A stretch of DNA of 35,553 bases from an uncultured Planctomycetota bacterium (GTDB taxonomy: Bacteria; Planctomycetota; Planctomycetia; Pirellulales; Thermoguttaceae). Shown here in pieces: positions 19,001 to 25,922 of the stretch. How positions within the stretch are numbered: position 1 is the first letter of the stretch; the number at the start of each line of letters is the position of its first letter. The position numbers were made by a program, and so were the translations under genes. A model generated the notes under the pieces. The model saw only the letters and a list, made by a program, of their open reading frames with translations. It had not been told where the DNA came from and made no database searches. The stretch is from positions 1 through 35,553 of the forward strand of contig CACXSS010000006.1 in assembly GCA_902770245.1 (NCBI GenBank). Direction: 5' to 3'.

Positions 19001-19413
19001 AGACGCTCTCCGACTGGTCGAAAAGCTCTGACCCGTACATCCGCTACTATTCCGGTCAGGCGGTTTACGAAACGAGCTTTGACCTCGACGCTTCCGTCTT
19101 AAACGCGAAATCCGCCGTTCTGGACTTGGGCGCCGTCTGCGTCATGGCTCAGGTGGAACTCAACGGACAAGACCTCGGAACGCTCTGGCTGGCGCCGTGG
19201 ACGGTTGACGTTCCCGTTGCGCTGCTGCGTCAGAAGAACAACGTTTTGAAAATCACGGTCGCCAACCTGTGGTGCAACCGCCTCATCGGGGACGCGTCCC
19301 TGCCGGAAGATCAAAAGTCCACGTGGACGTCCCATCGCTTTTACGCTCCCGGAGACAACCAGCTTCAGCCATCGGGACTGCTTGAACCTGTAAAGCTGAG
19401 CGTGGAGATGTAA
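16027..19413 (+). CDS. Tat-exported GH106 alpha-L-rhamnosidase-like glycosidase
   Basis: 1128 aa. The leader MNASRRTFLKTVLAGTSLL is a twin-arginine signal. The N-terminal half matches the GH106 plan: PGAYWFFMDANLSKEGM, then AEKQGIELTIPAGPGWCGAGG, TLHHDSWEMSSQNW and a long barrel-like region. A beta-sandwich near residues 680-815 (LYVNGQKVGS, SSWLCQS) looks inserted. The C-terminal jelly roll (AQVELNGQDLGTLWLAPW, ANLWCNRLIGD) is typical of this family. GH106 enzymes cleave alpha-L-rhamnose from pectic rhamnogalacturonan or other glycans; I did not assign the catalytic acids residue by residue. ATG 16027 is set by the leader. A strong terminator follows at 19452, so the gene is probably a single unit. 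TATAAT directly before the ATG (16020-16025) is too close to serve this start. Confidence 0.85.
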   Translation: MNASRRTFLKTVLAGTSLLAAPGMLGLINAAELDSASTALLDDFLSPPEAAKPGAYWFFMDANLSKEGMAADLAAMKQAGLARAIPLEVALGAPKGKVDYMSPEWLDCWRFAAAEAEKQGIELTIPAGPGWCGAGGAWIAPENSMQHLRCSVTKVSGPGLVNVNLPVPQPRVPYFGMGSLGQFEKQWREFYKDVAVIAYPTPKQEYRLDNWEEKALFYRAPYSSGNIKPFLTLDKTEINSDALVPADKIINVTRFMDANGVLQWTAPEGDWTILRLGRRLTGQTTRPAPSAGLGLECDKFEKSGFDQNYEKFLSQFLAVGKFTTLHHDSWEMSSQNWSENFRRHFIEKRGYDPLPWTPVMFGVPVESVEKSERLLWDLRRTAQELVYENNVEYMKRLGAKRGLNFSTEAYDLNPAGDLYLFRSADVPMGEFWSKNYGLNTTYSVIEAVSSGHTCGKKIIGAEAFTSSNDKWRQYPGAMKQQTDWALCAGINRFIFHRMFHQPTDDNRPGYSLSVHGVHWDRTQTWWSMADAYHLYVARCQALLQRGLPSADVLYLDREDAPAVFVPPTSALTGYDFSDRKEYNFDGCCPDTLIERAAVKDGKIVFPDGMSYSILILPQCETMTLRLAKKLNELHRAGAVIVGSRPKRSPSLAELEQDDLVRSLTEFLPEESYAYANNSKFHLEQTIQNAKWIWSDVNYHRITPGVEKTFVREIDLTDAYRGTAVAAIAADNACTLYVNGQKVGSCDNFKYPQILNVGSAFKPGKNIIEAVVFNGGDEPTPAGFLGALEILDGANVKTVVTDSSWLCQSSPAAELGRYNMSPWGFRYNGDSNTYPSFSNTVTMLQEMGIAPDFESTGNLRWIHRLDGATNVYFIASCLPTPQTADCTFRATGKSIQLWNPYSGKRYRVDDKQESNGRTTIRIPFTQSQSWFVIFEPEPTQDESKLPPLSDLLKSETDKNVKTIELSRFSVTFNQNAASGRNLDSGKEKTVTFETLSDWSKSSDPYIRYYSGQAVYETSFDLDASVLNAKSAVLDLGAVCVMAQVELNGQDLGTLWLAPWTVDVPVALLRQKNNVLKITVANLWCNRLIGDASLPEDQKSTWTSHRFYAPGDNQLQPSGLLEPVKLSVEM

Positions 19414-19416
19414 CAA

Positions 19417-19451
19417 ATTAGCAATTGTCAATTAGCAATTAGCAATTATGC
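19417..19451 (+). repeat. Heptamer array H1 (ATTAGCA units)
   Basis: Five 7-nt units in phase: ATTAGCA, ATTGTCA, ATTAGCA, ATTAGCA, ATTATGC, beginning 3 nt after the GH106 stop and ending at the terminator stem. On the other strand the unit is TGCTAAT. Confidence 0.8.
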
Positions 19452-19486
19452 AAAGCGGGAGACGGTGGTTTCCCGTTTTGTTTTTT
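19452..19486 (+). terminator. Intrinsic terminator of the GH106 gene
   Basis: 12-bp stem (19452-19463 with 19468-19479, two G-T pairs) around loop GGTG, followed by GTTTTTT: a textbook rho-independent terminator 38 nt past the stop. Confidence 0.85.
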
Positions 19487-19618
19487 AAGCCGCAAAGAAC
19501 GCAAAGCTATTTTTAAAACTTTGCGAACATCCTCCGCGCCTCCGCATCTCCGCGTGAGATTTAACGGGGTAATATCAATGATTATTGGTTATTCCAACGT
19601 TTTGTTCGCCGTACCGGC
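19483..19618 (+). repeat. CGCAAAGAA copy, CCTCCGCG period-8 array and a hairpin
   Basis: TTTTAAGC plus two CGCAAAG units (19491-19508) repeats the array at 15880. Three period-8 units CCTCCGCG / CCTCCGCA / TCTCCGCG occupy 19531-19554. A 7-bp hairpin TTCGCCG-TAC-CGGCGAA lies at 19602-19618, just before upstream repeat C. These fill part of the 384-nt gap 19414-19797. Confidence 0.6.
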
Positions 19619-19622
19619 GAAT

Positions 19623-19666
19623 GCGTAATTCCACTCCCGTTGGTCGCTCCATTACCGCCTTCCATT
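19623..19666 (+). repeat. Upstream repeat, copy C
   Basis: GCGTAATTCCACTCCCG...CCATTACCGCCTTCCATT, matching copies A and B at most positions; the terminal CGCCTTTCATT has one change here. Confidence 0.65.
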
Positions 19667-19703
19667 TCTTGCCTACTGTCTCAAAATTTTTTCTCACCCG
19701 CTC

Positions 19704-19732
19704 TTGCAATTCATTTTAGATTGTGTTAAAAA
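19704..19732 (+). promoter_or_regulatory. Candidate sigma70-type promoter for the Gfo/Idh/MocA gene
   Basis: TTGCAA (19704-19709), 17-nt spacer, TAAAAA (19727-19732) preceded by TGT (extended -10). The leader would be about 60 nt, with an AAAAGGAG ribosome-binding site at 19785-19792. Confidence 0.5.
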
Positions 19733-19797
19733 TAATAGAAAAGACAAGGGGGCATTGCCTCAACACGTTATCCTACCAAATATTAAAAGGAGTTAAA

Positions 19798-21162
19798 ATG
19801 AAGATTTCAAGACGTTCTCTTTTGAAGTCGGCGCTGGCAGGCGTTCCGATACTGGTTTCCGCCGGCGCGCTGGGTTTGGCGGACGAAACGGCGCCCAGCG
19901 AACGCGTTCGCGTTGGGATTATCGGTCAGGGCGGTCGCGGCAATTATATGCTTCGCGGCTGTCTTCCTCAAGCTAAAAATATCGAAATCGGCGGCGTTTG
20001 CGATATTTTCGAACCCCGTTTGGCGGGCGCTGCCAAGAGCTTCCCCAATCTTCCGCGGTATACCGATTTCCGCAAGATGATCGAGGAGCAGAAGCTCGAC
20101 GGCGTTATGGTTGAAACTGTTACTCATCAGCGCGTTTGGGTGGGGATTCAAGCCATGTTGATGGGCGTGCACGTCTACATGGAAAAGCCGATGGCGCTGA
20201 CGGTTAAGGAAGGCCGAGCCATGGTCAACGCGGCGCGCAAGCTCAAGAAGATCGTTCAGGTGGGAACGCAGCAGCGCTCTCTTCCGCTGTGCAAATGGGC
20301 GTGCGAACAGATTGCCAACGGCGCTATTGGACAGGTCAAAACGGTTCTCGTTCCCAACTTCGTTGGACCGTACCCGTTCCCGGACGACGACCCGAAATAT
20401 AATCTTGACCCCAAAGACTGCCCGGAATGGTGGAATATCTGGACAAACCAGGCGAAACTCCGCGCGTGCTTGCCGGAAGTTCAAAGAGGCTGGGCGCGCT
20501 GGGCGGACTACGACGCCGGCGGGCTGTGCTTTGGCGTCTCCGGCTGGGGAACTCACGCCTTTGACCAGATGCAGATGGCTATCGGAACCAGTTTCACCGG
20601 TCCAACCAGAATTCGTTTGGAAGAACCGTGCACCGTTCAGGATTCCGGCAAGTATCCCAACCGCGCTTACGGCGAAGAGGAGACGGGCGTTCAGTACTAC
20701 GGCATGGCGCGCGTTACCGGTCCGAGAGCCAAAATGAAGATGTGGTTCGACAACGGCGTTGAAGTCAGGTTTGAACTCGACGGCGACCGCGGTCCCGGCT
20801 TGGGCTGCATCGTCGTCGGCGACAAGGGCAAGATGGAAATCAACCGTCACAAAGTTTCGTCCAATCCTAAGGAAATCGCCGCCTCGCTGCCGGATGAATG
20901 CAAAAATAAACGTGACGAAACAGTTTACCATGCGGAAAACTGGGCGGATTGCATCAAGACCGGTCAGACGCCAGCCGCGGACGTCGAAATCGGTCAGCGG
21001 TCAACGACGATTTGCGAACTGGTCAATATCGTTCGCGCCGCCGCCCCGGTTGGAAAAGACGTCCACTGGGATCCCGTCAAAGAAGAATTCACCGATTTGC
21101 CGGAAGCGAACAAACTTCTTTCCCGCCCGCGACGCGAAGGCTGGGAATTGCCGGAAGTTTGA
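19798..21162 (+). CDS. Exported Gfo/Idh/MocA-family oxidoreductase
   Basis: 454 aa from ATG 19798; a start at 19723 is possible but would bury both the ribosome-binding site and the Tat-type leader MKISRRSLLKSALAG. An N-terminal Rossmann fold has VGIIGQGGRG (from residue about 38), and MEKPMALTVKEG contains the family EKP motif with K130. The C-terminal part has the open beta-sheet domain (GGLCFGVSGWGTHAFDQM). The family oxidises or reduces sugar hydroxyls with NAD(P); export with cofactor already bound is the usual reason for Tat. A DUF1080 gene follows on the same strand 107 nt on, separated by a heptamer hairpin. A role in making or using 3-keto-glycosides is inferred from that neighbour, not shown. 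Confidence 0.9.
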   Translation: MKISRRSLLKSALAGVPILVSAGALGLADETAPSERVRVGIIGQGGRGNYMLRGCLPQAKNIEIGGVCDIFEPRLAGAAKSFPNLPRYTDFRKMIEEQKLDGVMVETVTHQRVWVGIQAMLMGVHVYMEKPMALTVKEGRAMVNAARKLKKIVQVGTQQRSLPLCKWACEQIANGAIGQVKTVLVPNFVGPYPFPDDDPKYNLDPKDCPEWWNIWTNQAKLRACLPEVQRGWARWADYDAGGLCFGVSGWGTHAFDQMQMAIGTSFTGPTRIRLEEPCTVQDSGKYPNRAYGEEETGVQYYGMARVTGPRAKMKMWFDNGVEVRFELDGDRGPGLGCIVVGDKGKMEINRHKVSSNPKEIAASLPDECKNKRDETVYHAENWADCIKTGQTPAADVEIGQRSTTICELVNIVRAAAPVGKDVHWDPVKEEFTDLPEANKLLSRPRREGWELPEV

Positions 21163-21248
21163 TTAGTACTTAGTGCATAGTACTTAGTGCATAGGACGCA
21201 AAGCGATCCCCTTACTATGCACTATGCACTACGCACTATGCACTCCTA
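21163..21248. repeat. Heptamer array H2 with inverted arms
   Basis: Immediately after the oxidoreductase stop: left arm TTAGTAC, TTAGTGC, ATAGTAC, TTAGTGC, ATAGGAC (from 21163); right arm units CTATGCA, CTATGCA, CTACGCA, CTATGCA (about 21215-21242). The right arm is the reverse complement type of the left, so a long hairpin can form between the two genes. Confidence 0.8.
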
Positions 21249-21269
21249 ACCCTTAACCCCTATAACATC

Positions 21270-21965
21270 ATGAAAAAACTCACACTCTTATTAGCTACAT
21301 TTGCGCTTTGCGCGTCGTTCGCGTATGCGGAAGACAATCAGGCGCCCGACGGATACGTTTCCCTTTTTGACGGCAAGACGCTGACCAACTGGGAAGGCGA
21401 CCCGACGTTCTGGTCTGTCAAAGACGGCTGTATTACAGGCGTTTCGACCCCGGATCACAAGGTTCCCTACAGCATGCACATCGCCTGGACGGGCGAACCT
21501 GCCAGCGACTTCGAACTGTTTATCGATTTCAAACTCACCAACGGCAACTCCGGCGTCATGTACCGCGCCGCTAAAGATGAACGCCGAAAATGGGGCTTGA
21601 TGGGCTATCAGGCGGACATGGATTCCCGCAACGCGTACACGGGCATCATGTACGGCGAAGAAATCGGCGGAATTCTCACCGGCCGAGGTCAGAAGTGCAA
21701 GATCGGTACCGACAGAAAAGCCGTCGTTCTGGAACAGTTTGCCAATTCCAAGGATTTGGAGAAACATATCAACTTTGAAGACTGGAACACGTACCGAATC
21801 GTCGTCAAGGGCAACGTCATGACGCATTACATCAACGGCGTCATGATGAGCCAGACGATTGAAGAAGACCCGTCCCAGCTCAAATCCGGAACGTTCGGAA
21901 TGCAGATTCACCCCGGTCCGCCGATGACCGTTCAGTTCAAAAACATCTATCTGAAGAAGCTGTAG
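21270..21965 (+). CDS. Exported DUF1080 protein (3-keto-disaccharide hydrolase-like)
   Basis: 231 aa. Signal peptide MKKLTLLLATFALCASFAYA. The rest is one concanavalin-like beta-sandwich with family hallmarks: GYVSLFDGKTLTNWEGD, FWSVKDGCITG, ELFIDFKLTNGNSGVMYRA, WNTYRIVVKGNVMTHYINGV and the terminal IHPGPPMTVQFKNIYLK. DUF1080 members include 3-keto-glycoside hydrolases, which cleave glycosides oxidised at C3; many planctomycetal members are uncharacterised. Its place after an exported Gfo/Idh/MocA oxidoreductase supports such a two-step scheme. The stop codon is the first triplet of a heptamer array. Confidence 0.88.
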   Translation: MKKLTLLLATFALCASFAYAEDNQAPDGYVSLFDGKTLTNWEGDPTFWSVKDGCITGVSTPDHKVPYSMHIAWTGEPASDFELFIDFKLTNGNSGVMYRAAKDERRKWGLMGYQADMDSRNAYTGIMYGEEIGGILTGRGQKCKIGTDRKAVVLEQFANSKDLEKHINFEDWNTYRIVVKGNVMTHYINGVMMSQTIEEDPSQLKSGTFGMQIHPGPPMTVQFKNIYLKKL

Positions 21966-22016
21966 GTAAGGCATTAGGCAAGAGGTAGTAGAAACGTGAA
22001 ACTACTGCCTTTTGCT
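21963..22016. repeat. Heptamer array H3 with inverted arms
   Basis: TAGGTAA, GGCATTA, GGCAAGA, GGTAGTA (21963-21990) begins on the stop codon of the DUF1080 gene; the right arm ACTACTGCCTTTTGCTT is the reverse complement type. The hairpin covers a possible GTG start at 21996, which argues for the later ATG 22029 for the next gene. Confidence 0.65.
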
Positions 22017-22028
22017 TTGAAGTTTCCA

Positions 22029-23438
22029 ATGGATGATTTGTCGAAAAACGCAGACGTTACTGATACAGCCGACAGCGCTTTTGGCGTTGAGATAAATCGC
22101 GATATACCGATCGGCGACGGCGAGCGAGCGATTGCTGTCCTGTATGCTTTGCAGAAGGAGCGTGAGTCCGGCGCGGATTCCGGTTCAGCTGAATATCTTG
22201 CCCCTGAACTGACGGCGCAGATTGACTCGTTTTCCATGTACGACGTCGTCGTTGAGGAGTTGAGTCGTCTTCAAAAGGAAAACGTCTGCCCGGCTGTTCC
22301 GATTATGCCGCAGACGCGTTTGGAAGAACTCTTTCCCGCCAAAGGACGCGAAAAGAACTGGAAGCGATTTATCGATGAAATGCAGTCGCAGGATTGGGAA
22401 ACGGGACGAGCGGAATTTCTCAAATTGCCGCGGTCTGTTATAAAATTTATATCCTTTATAAATGTTGCTTTTGTAGTTATTTTGCTCTTGTCCATCGTTC
22501 CGGTTGCAATACTCAACGCGTTTAACGTCATAGAGTGTTTCCCGCAGTGGCTAAGATATGTCTATTTTGGGATATGCCAGTTTTTGTTTTTCTATCTTGG
22601 ATTTTATATTCTTATCTATTTTATTATAAACCTTCTGCCTTTCAAATTATGTACGAAAGAGTTTAAGGACGAATTCAATACGGTAGAAAAGCTGTCAAAT
22701 TATCTCAAGGAAATCAACCTTTTCAGGATTGCCGACCCCGACGCGAAAACGCTTGCTGAATCCGGCTGTCCGATTCTAAAAAAGATACTCGCTTTTCTGT
22801 CTCGCAAGTCGCGAATTCCAGAATGTGAATTGAATCTGCAATCCCGACTGGATTCTCTATTCCATGGGAACAAAGCGTATTCCGTTTGGAATGGGCTGTT
22901 AAAGGAAATGACGAAAGAGAAATATAATCTGCCACACCTAATTCCGCATCAGCTTAGCTCGCACTCAGTAATTATAAACGTTTTTTTAATTTTTCTTTGT
23001 TGGTTTATTGGAGCTGGCATTGTAATTGGAAGTGGATATGGTCTTTATGTGAGCGAATTTATTCAATCGAAATCGGGTATATCAATAATTGACAGCTATA
23101 TTACTAATCCGATATTAAAAGAGTTATACTTTTTGTTGATTCATTTTTTTCTGGGTTTTGTTCTTGTCCTGTTTCTTATAACGCTTGTTCTGGCGTTTAT
23201 AGCCATGTTCGACTATTTTCTTTTTCCCAAATACAGCTTTCCCGTTCGCTATCAAACCGTTGGCAATCTTGTCAATCGGTTCCGAGCCGCCAACGCAGAA
23301 TGGCTGGCTGAGAACTGTCCGGAATCGCTGGACGCCAAACTGCGGACGCTGGCGTTTCCCAACGCGAAACAAAAAGCGGTTATCGAGCGGTTAAAATCGG
23401 AACAGGAAAAGGAAGAAGAGAAGCTGGAGGATTTCTGA
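22029..23438 (+). CDS. Unrecognised four-helix membrane protein with tandemly duplicated halves
   Basis: 469 aa from ATG 22029 (GTG 21996 is the alternative). I do not recognise the family. After about 95 soluble residues there are two matching halves. Half 1 (about 95-250): TRLEELFPAKGREKNWKRF, helices VAFVVILLLSIVPVAIL and FLFFYLGFYILIYFIINLL, then FKDEFNTVEKLSNYL. Half 2 (about 265-445): SRLDSLFHGNKAYSVWNGL, helices VFLIFLCWFIGAGIVIG and FFLGFVLVLFLITLVLAFI, then FPVRYQTVGNLVNRF. The tail is a charged Glu/Lys stretch, possibly coiled coil. No signal peptide or enzymatic motif is visible. It ends exactly against the convergent flhA stop, with no gap. Base composition in the membrane parts is more A+T-rich than in neighbours. 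Confidence 0.8.
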   Translation: MDDLSKNADVTDTADSAFGVEINRDIPIGDGERAIAVLYALQKERESGADSGSAEYLAPELTAQIDSFSMYDVVVEELSRLQKENVCPAVPIMPQTRLEELFPAKGREKNWKRFIDEMQSQDWETGRAEFLKLPRSVIKFISFINVAFVVILLLSIVPVAILNAFNVIECFPQWLRYVYFGICQFLFFYLGFYILIYFIINLLPFKLCTKEFKDEFNTVEKLSNYLKEINLFRIADPDAKTLAESGCPILKKILAFLSRKSRIPECELNLQSRLDSLFHGNKAYSVWNGLLKEMTKEKYNLPHLIPHQLSSHSVIINVFLIFLCWFIGAGIVIGSGYGLYVSEFIQSKSGISIIDSYITNPILKELYFLLIHFFLGFVLVLFLITLVLAFIAMFDYFLFPKYSFPVRYQTVGNLVNRFRAANAEWLAENCPESLDAKLRTLAFPNAKQKAVIERLKSEQEKEEEKLEDF

Positions 23439-25523
23439 TTATATCTTTATCACCCCGCTGGATCGGGGGATCATGTTCATCGGGATTTCTTCTGCGCTGA
23501 GAATGGTCAGGTAGGGAAATCTGTCCTGGAATAACGTCTGAACCAGAGCGCGGATTTCTGGCGCGGTTATCAAAACCGGCGGACGGCGCATCGTGCGGAG
23601 CTGTTCGATTTCTATTGCGAGTTTCTGGTTGAGCTGCGCTTTAAGCGATGGGGAAATACCGATTTCTACATCGTTGTCGACGATGCGACAGTTGTCGCGA
23701 ATGGTCGTTTGCAGATCGGGCGAAAGCATAATCGCCATAATTTCGTTGTCGGAATCGGCGCAGGACGTGCAAATCGTTCTGCCGAGCTTTTGTCGAACAC
23801 GTTCGACCTGTTCGATCAGATTCCCGGACGGGTTACTGCCCAGGACGTCCAAGATCTGTTCCAGCTGACGAATGGGAACGCGCTGTTTGAGCAGACGCTG
23901 TAACACCTGTTCGACGGCGGAAAGCGTCATGACGTTGGGAATCAGCTCGTCGACAACGGCGGGCGACGTCTTGCGAAGCTGGTCGATTAACGCCTTGGCG
24001 GAATCGCGCGTGAGCAGTTCGTCCGCGTGCAGAATGCAAATCTCCTTGAGATGATTGAATATCAATTCGGACGGCTCGCGAACGACGTAACCTTGCGCTT
24101 TCGCCGCCTCGGTTTGAGACTTGTCAATCCAGTAGCCCGGATTTTTGGTTTCCGGCTCGTGATCCAGCAGACCGGGAACGGTTCCGTACGCGTCGCCCAA
24201 ATCGACGGCAAACGCCAAGTCCGGATAAATCATCTTTTTACTTACCGGCGTTCCGTGGAGATTGATTCTGTATTCGTTGGGTTCCAGTTCAGCGCTGGAA
24301 TCTGTAACAGACACCTTCGGCAGAAGAATTCCCCATTCCCGGGCGAAATACCGGCGCGTCTCTCGAATCGCGTCCAGGAGGGAATTGTTCTGGGAAAAGA
24401 CGCCTGTAATCCCGCGTCCGAGCTGAATTTCAATCGGATCGACGGTTAAGAGGTTGTCCACCGCCGACGCCTTTTCCGTCTCCTTCTGTTGAATAAGACT
24501 CTCGTCGCTGCGCCGCTGCTGTTCTTTTTTCCGTTCGTTGAGAATCCACGCCAAGCCAACAAACCCGGTTCCCAGCAGCATGAGCGGAATTTTGGGAAGC
24601 TGGGTCAGTGTGAGGAGGAAGAGAAAAACGCCCGTCGCCAACAGCGCGCCGGAATGAGAAAAGACCTGATGCGACACTTCCTCCGGCAGCTCGGTCTTTT
24701 CGGCGCTTCGCGTCATGAGCATCGCCGCCGCCAGGGAAATGAGCAGGGCGGGAAGCTGGCTTACCAGCCCATCGCCGATGGTCAGCCGGGTAAAGACGTC
24801 CAGCGCGTTTGTTACACTCATTCCTTGTGACATCCCGACTGCCAGCCCGCCGACGATGTTGACAGCCGTAATGCAAAGCCCGGCAATGGCGTCCCCGCGG
24901 ACGAATTTGCTGGCGCCGTCCATCGCCCCGAAAAAGTCGGATTGCCGCCCCAGCTCTGCGCGCCGATTTTGAGCGTCCTGCTGGGTTATCAGCCCGGAAT
25001 TGAGGTCGGCGTCGATAGCGGCTTGTTTCCCGGGGAGGGAATCCAGAGCGAATCGGGCGGCGACTTCGCTGATTCGCGACGCCCCTTTGGTAATCACCAG
25101 GAACTGAATCAGCACCAGAATCAGGAATATCACAACGCCGACAACCAGATTGGAGCCGGTAACGAAATTGCTAAAGGCGTTAATCACCTGTCCCGCCGCC
25201 AGCGCGCCGTCAGCCGGGGCGTTGGTAAGAATCAGTCGGGTGGTGGCGATGTTCAAAACAAGGCGAAACAGCGTTGCCGCCAGCAGAATCGTGGGGAAAA
25301 CGCTGAATTCCAGCGGCGTGCGAATAAATAACACCGTCGAGAGCATCAATACGGCAAACGCCAGGTTGATTGACAGCAGAAAGTCCATCGTCCACGCCGG
25401 CAGTGGCGCCAGGAGAACCGCGACCGCCAGAATTATCGAAATCGGCAGCAGCGCGGCGCGGAGGTATCGTCCCCATGACGAGGACGGCGAGGAAACGGCG
25501 GTTATCGGAGTTGACGTTGACAT
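23439..25523 (-). CDS. flhA: Flagellar export apparatus protein FlhA
   Basis: 694 aa from the ATG at 25523, which gives the normal family length; a start at 25607 would add 28 untypical residues. The N-terminal half has the FHIPEP-family membrane helices (ISIILAVAVLLAPLPAW, LMLSTVLFIRTPLEFSVFPT, LFRLVLNIATTRLIL) and the signature RISEVAARFALDSLPGKQ at about residues 150-167, then IDADLNSGLI. The C-terminal cytoplasmic domain ends in a region (RPPVLITAPEIR, LTILSAEEIP) matching FlhA. FlhA forms the nonameric export gate and docks substrates and chaperones. A virulence-type SctV/YscV homologue is less likely by motif wording. No other flagellar or secretion gene is in the window. Confidence 0.92.
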   Translation of the reverse strand: MSTSTPITAVSSPSSSWGRYLRAALLPISIILAVAVLLAPLPAWTMDFLLSINLAFAVLMLSTVLFIRTPLEFSVFPTILLAATLFRLVLNIATTRLILTNAPADGALAAGQVINAFSNFVTGSNLVVGVVIFLILVLIQFLVITKGASRISEVAARFALDSLPGKQAAIDADLNSGLITQQDAQNRRAELGRQSDFFGAMDGASKFVRGDAIAGLCITAVNIVGGLAVGMSQGMSVTNALDVFTRLTIGDGLVSQLPALLISLAAAMLMTRSAEKTELPEEVSHQVFSHSGALLATGVFLFLLTLTQLPKIPLMLLGTGFVGLAWILNERKKEQQRRSDESLIQQKETEKASAVDNLLTVDPIEIQLGRGITGVFSQNNSLLDAIRETRRYFAREWGILLPKVSVTDSSAELEPNEYRINLHGTPVSKKMIYPDLAFAVDLGDAYGTVPGLLDHEPETKNPGYWIDKSQTEAAKAQGYVVREPSELIFNHLKEICILHADELLTRDSAKALIDQLRKTSPAVVDELIPNVMTLSAVEQVLQRLLKQRVPIRQLEQILDVLGSNPSGNLIEQVERVRQKLGRTICTSCADSDNEIMAIMLSPDLQTTIRDNCRIVDNDVEIGISPSLKAQLNQKLAIEIEQLRTMRRPPVLITAPEIRALVQTLFQDRFPYLTILSAEEIPMNMIPRSSGVIKI

Positions 25524-25887
25524 GAATTTTCTGGACGCAGACGGTTGTCTACAGGAATCGAGCGCCCGGGAGCGAAAAAACAATTTCCGCCCCGACGGCT
25601 CTGTCAACGCATATAATACTCTTTTTTCGATTTTCTGTCTATATCAATATAGAAAGACAGGGTCGTTAGCACACGGAATAGACAGATGAAACGGATATTC
25701 ACCAATTGAGAAACTGTGATTCTATTATAACCGAGTAAAAACACATAATTATAATTCTAAAATTGATAAATTAAGAAAGATAAAGAAACTTAGACAGACC
25801 GTTAACCAATCGGTGAGAATCCGTCTAATCCGTAAAATCCGTGTGCGGACTGACCTGCACTTTACCAACGGCGAGCGCGAAGCGAAT
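25524..25887. other. A+T-rich spacer upstream of flhA with a small dyad and a period-9 array
   Basis: No gene seen. 25638-25653 is a perfect dyad TCTATAT-CA-ATATAGA flanked by CTGTC and GACAG, a possible operator for flhA. 25818-25844 holds three period-9 units AATCCGTCT, AATCCGTAA, AATCCGTGT. I saw no convincing -35/-10 pair for flhA. Confidence 0.45.
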
Positions 25888-25922
25888 CTCCTCACTCCTC
25901 ACTCCTTATTCCTAACTAGCTT
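25888..25922 (+). repeat. Heptamer array H4 (CTCCTCA units) over the dehydrogenase stop
   Basis: CTCCTCA, CTCCTCA, CTCCTTA, TTCCTAA, CTAGCTT in phase; the last unit contains the minus-strand stop (25916-25918). A related inverted array lies at the other end of the same gene (27024-27058). Confidence 0.7.

Noticed and set aside
19807..20931. Minus-strand frame of 374 codons opposite the Gfo/Idh/MocA gene
   Set aside because: Antisense shadow of a gene with intact Rossmann and EKP motifs.
21163..21248. CRISPR-like array
   Set aside because: Units are 7 nt with no spacers and form inverted arms; no cas gene is present.
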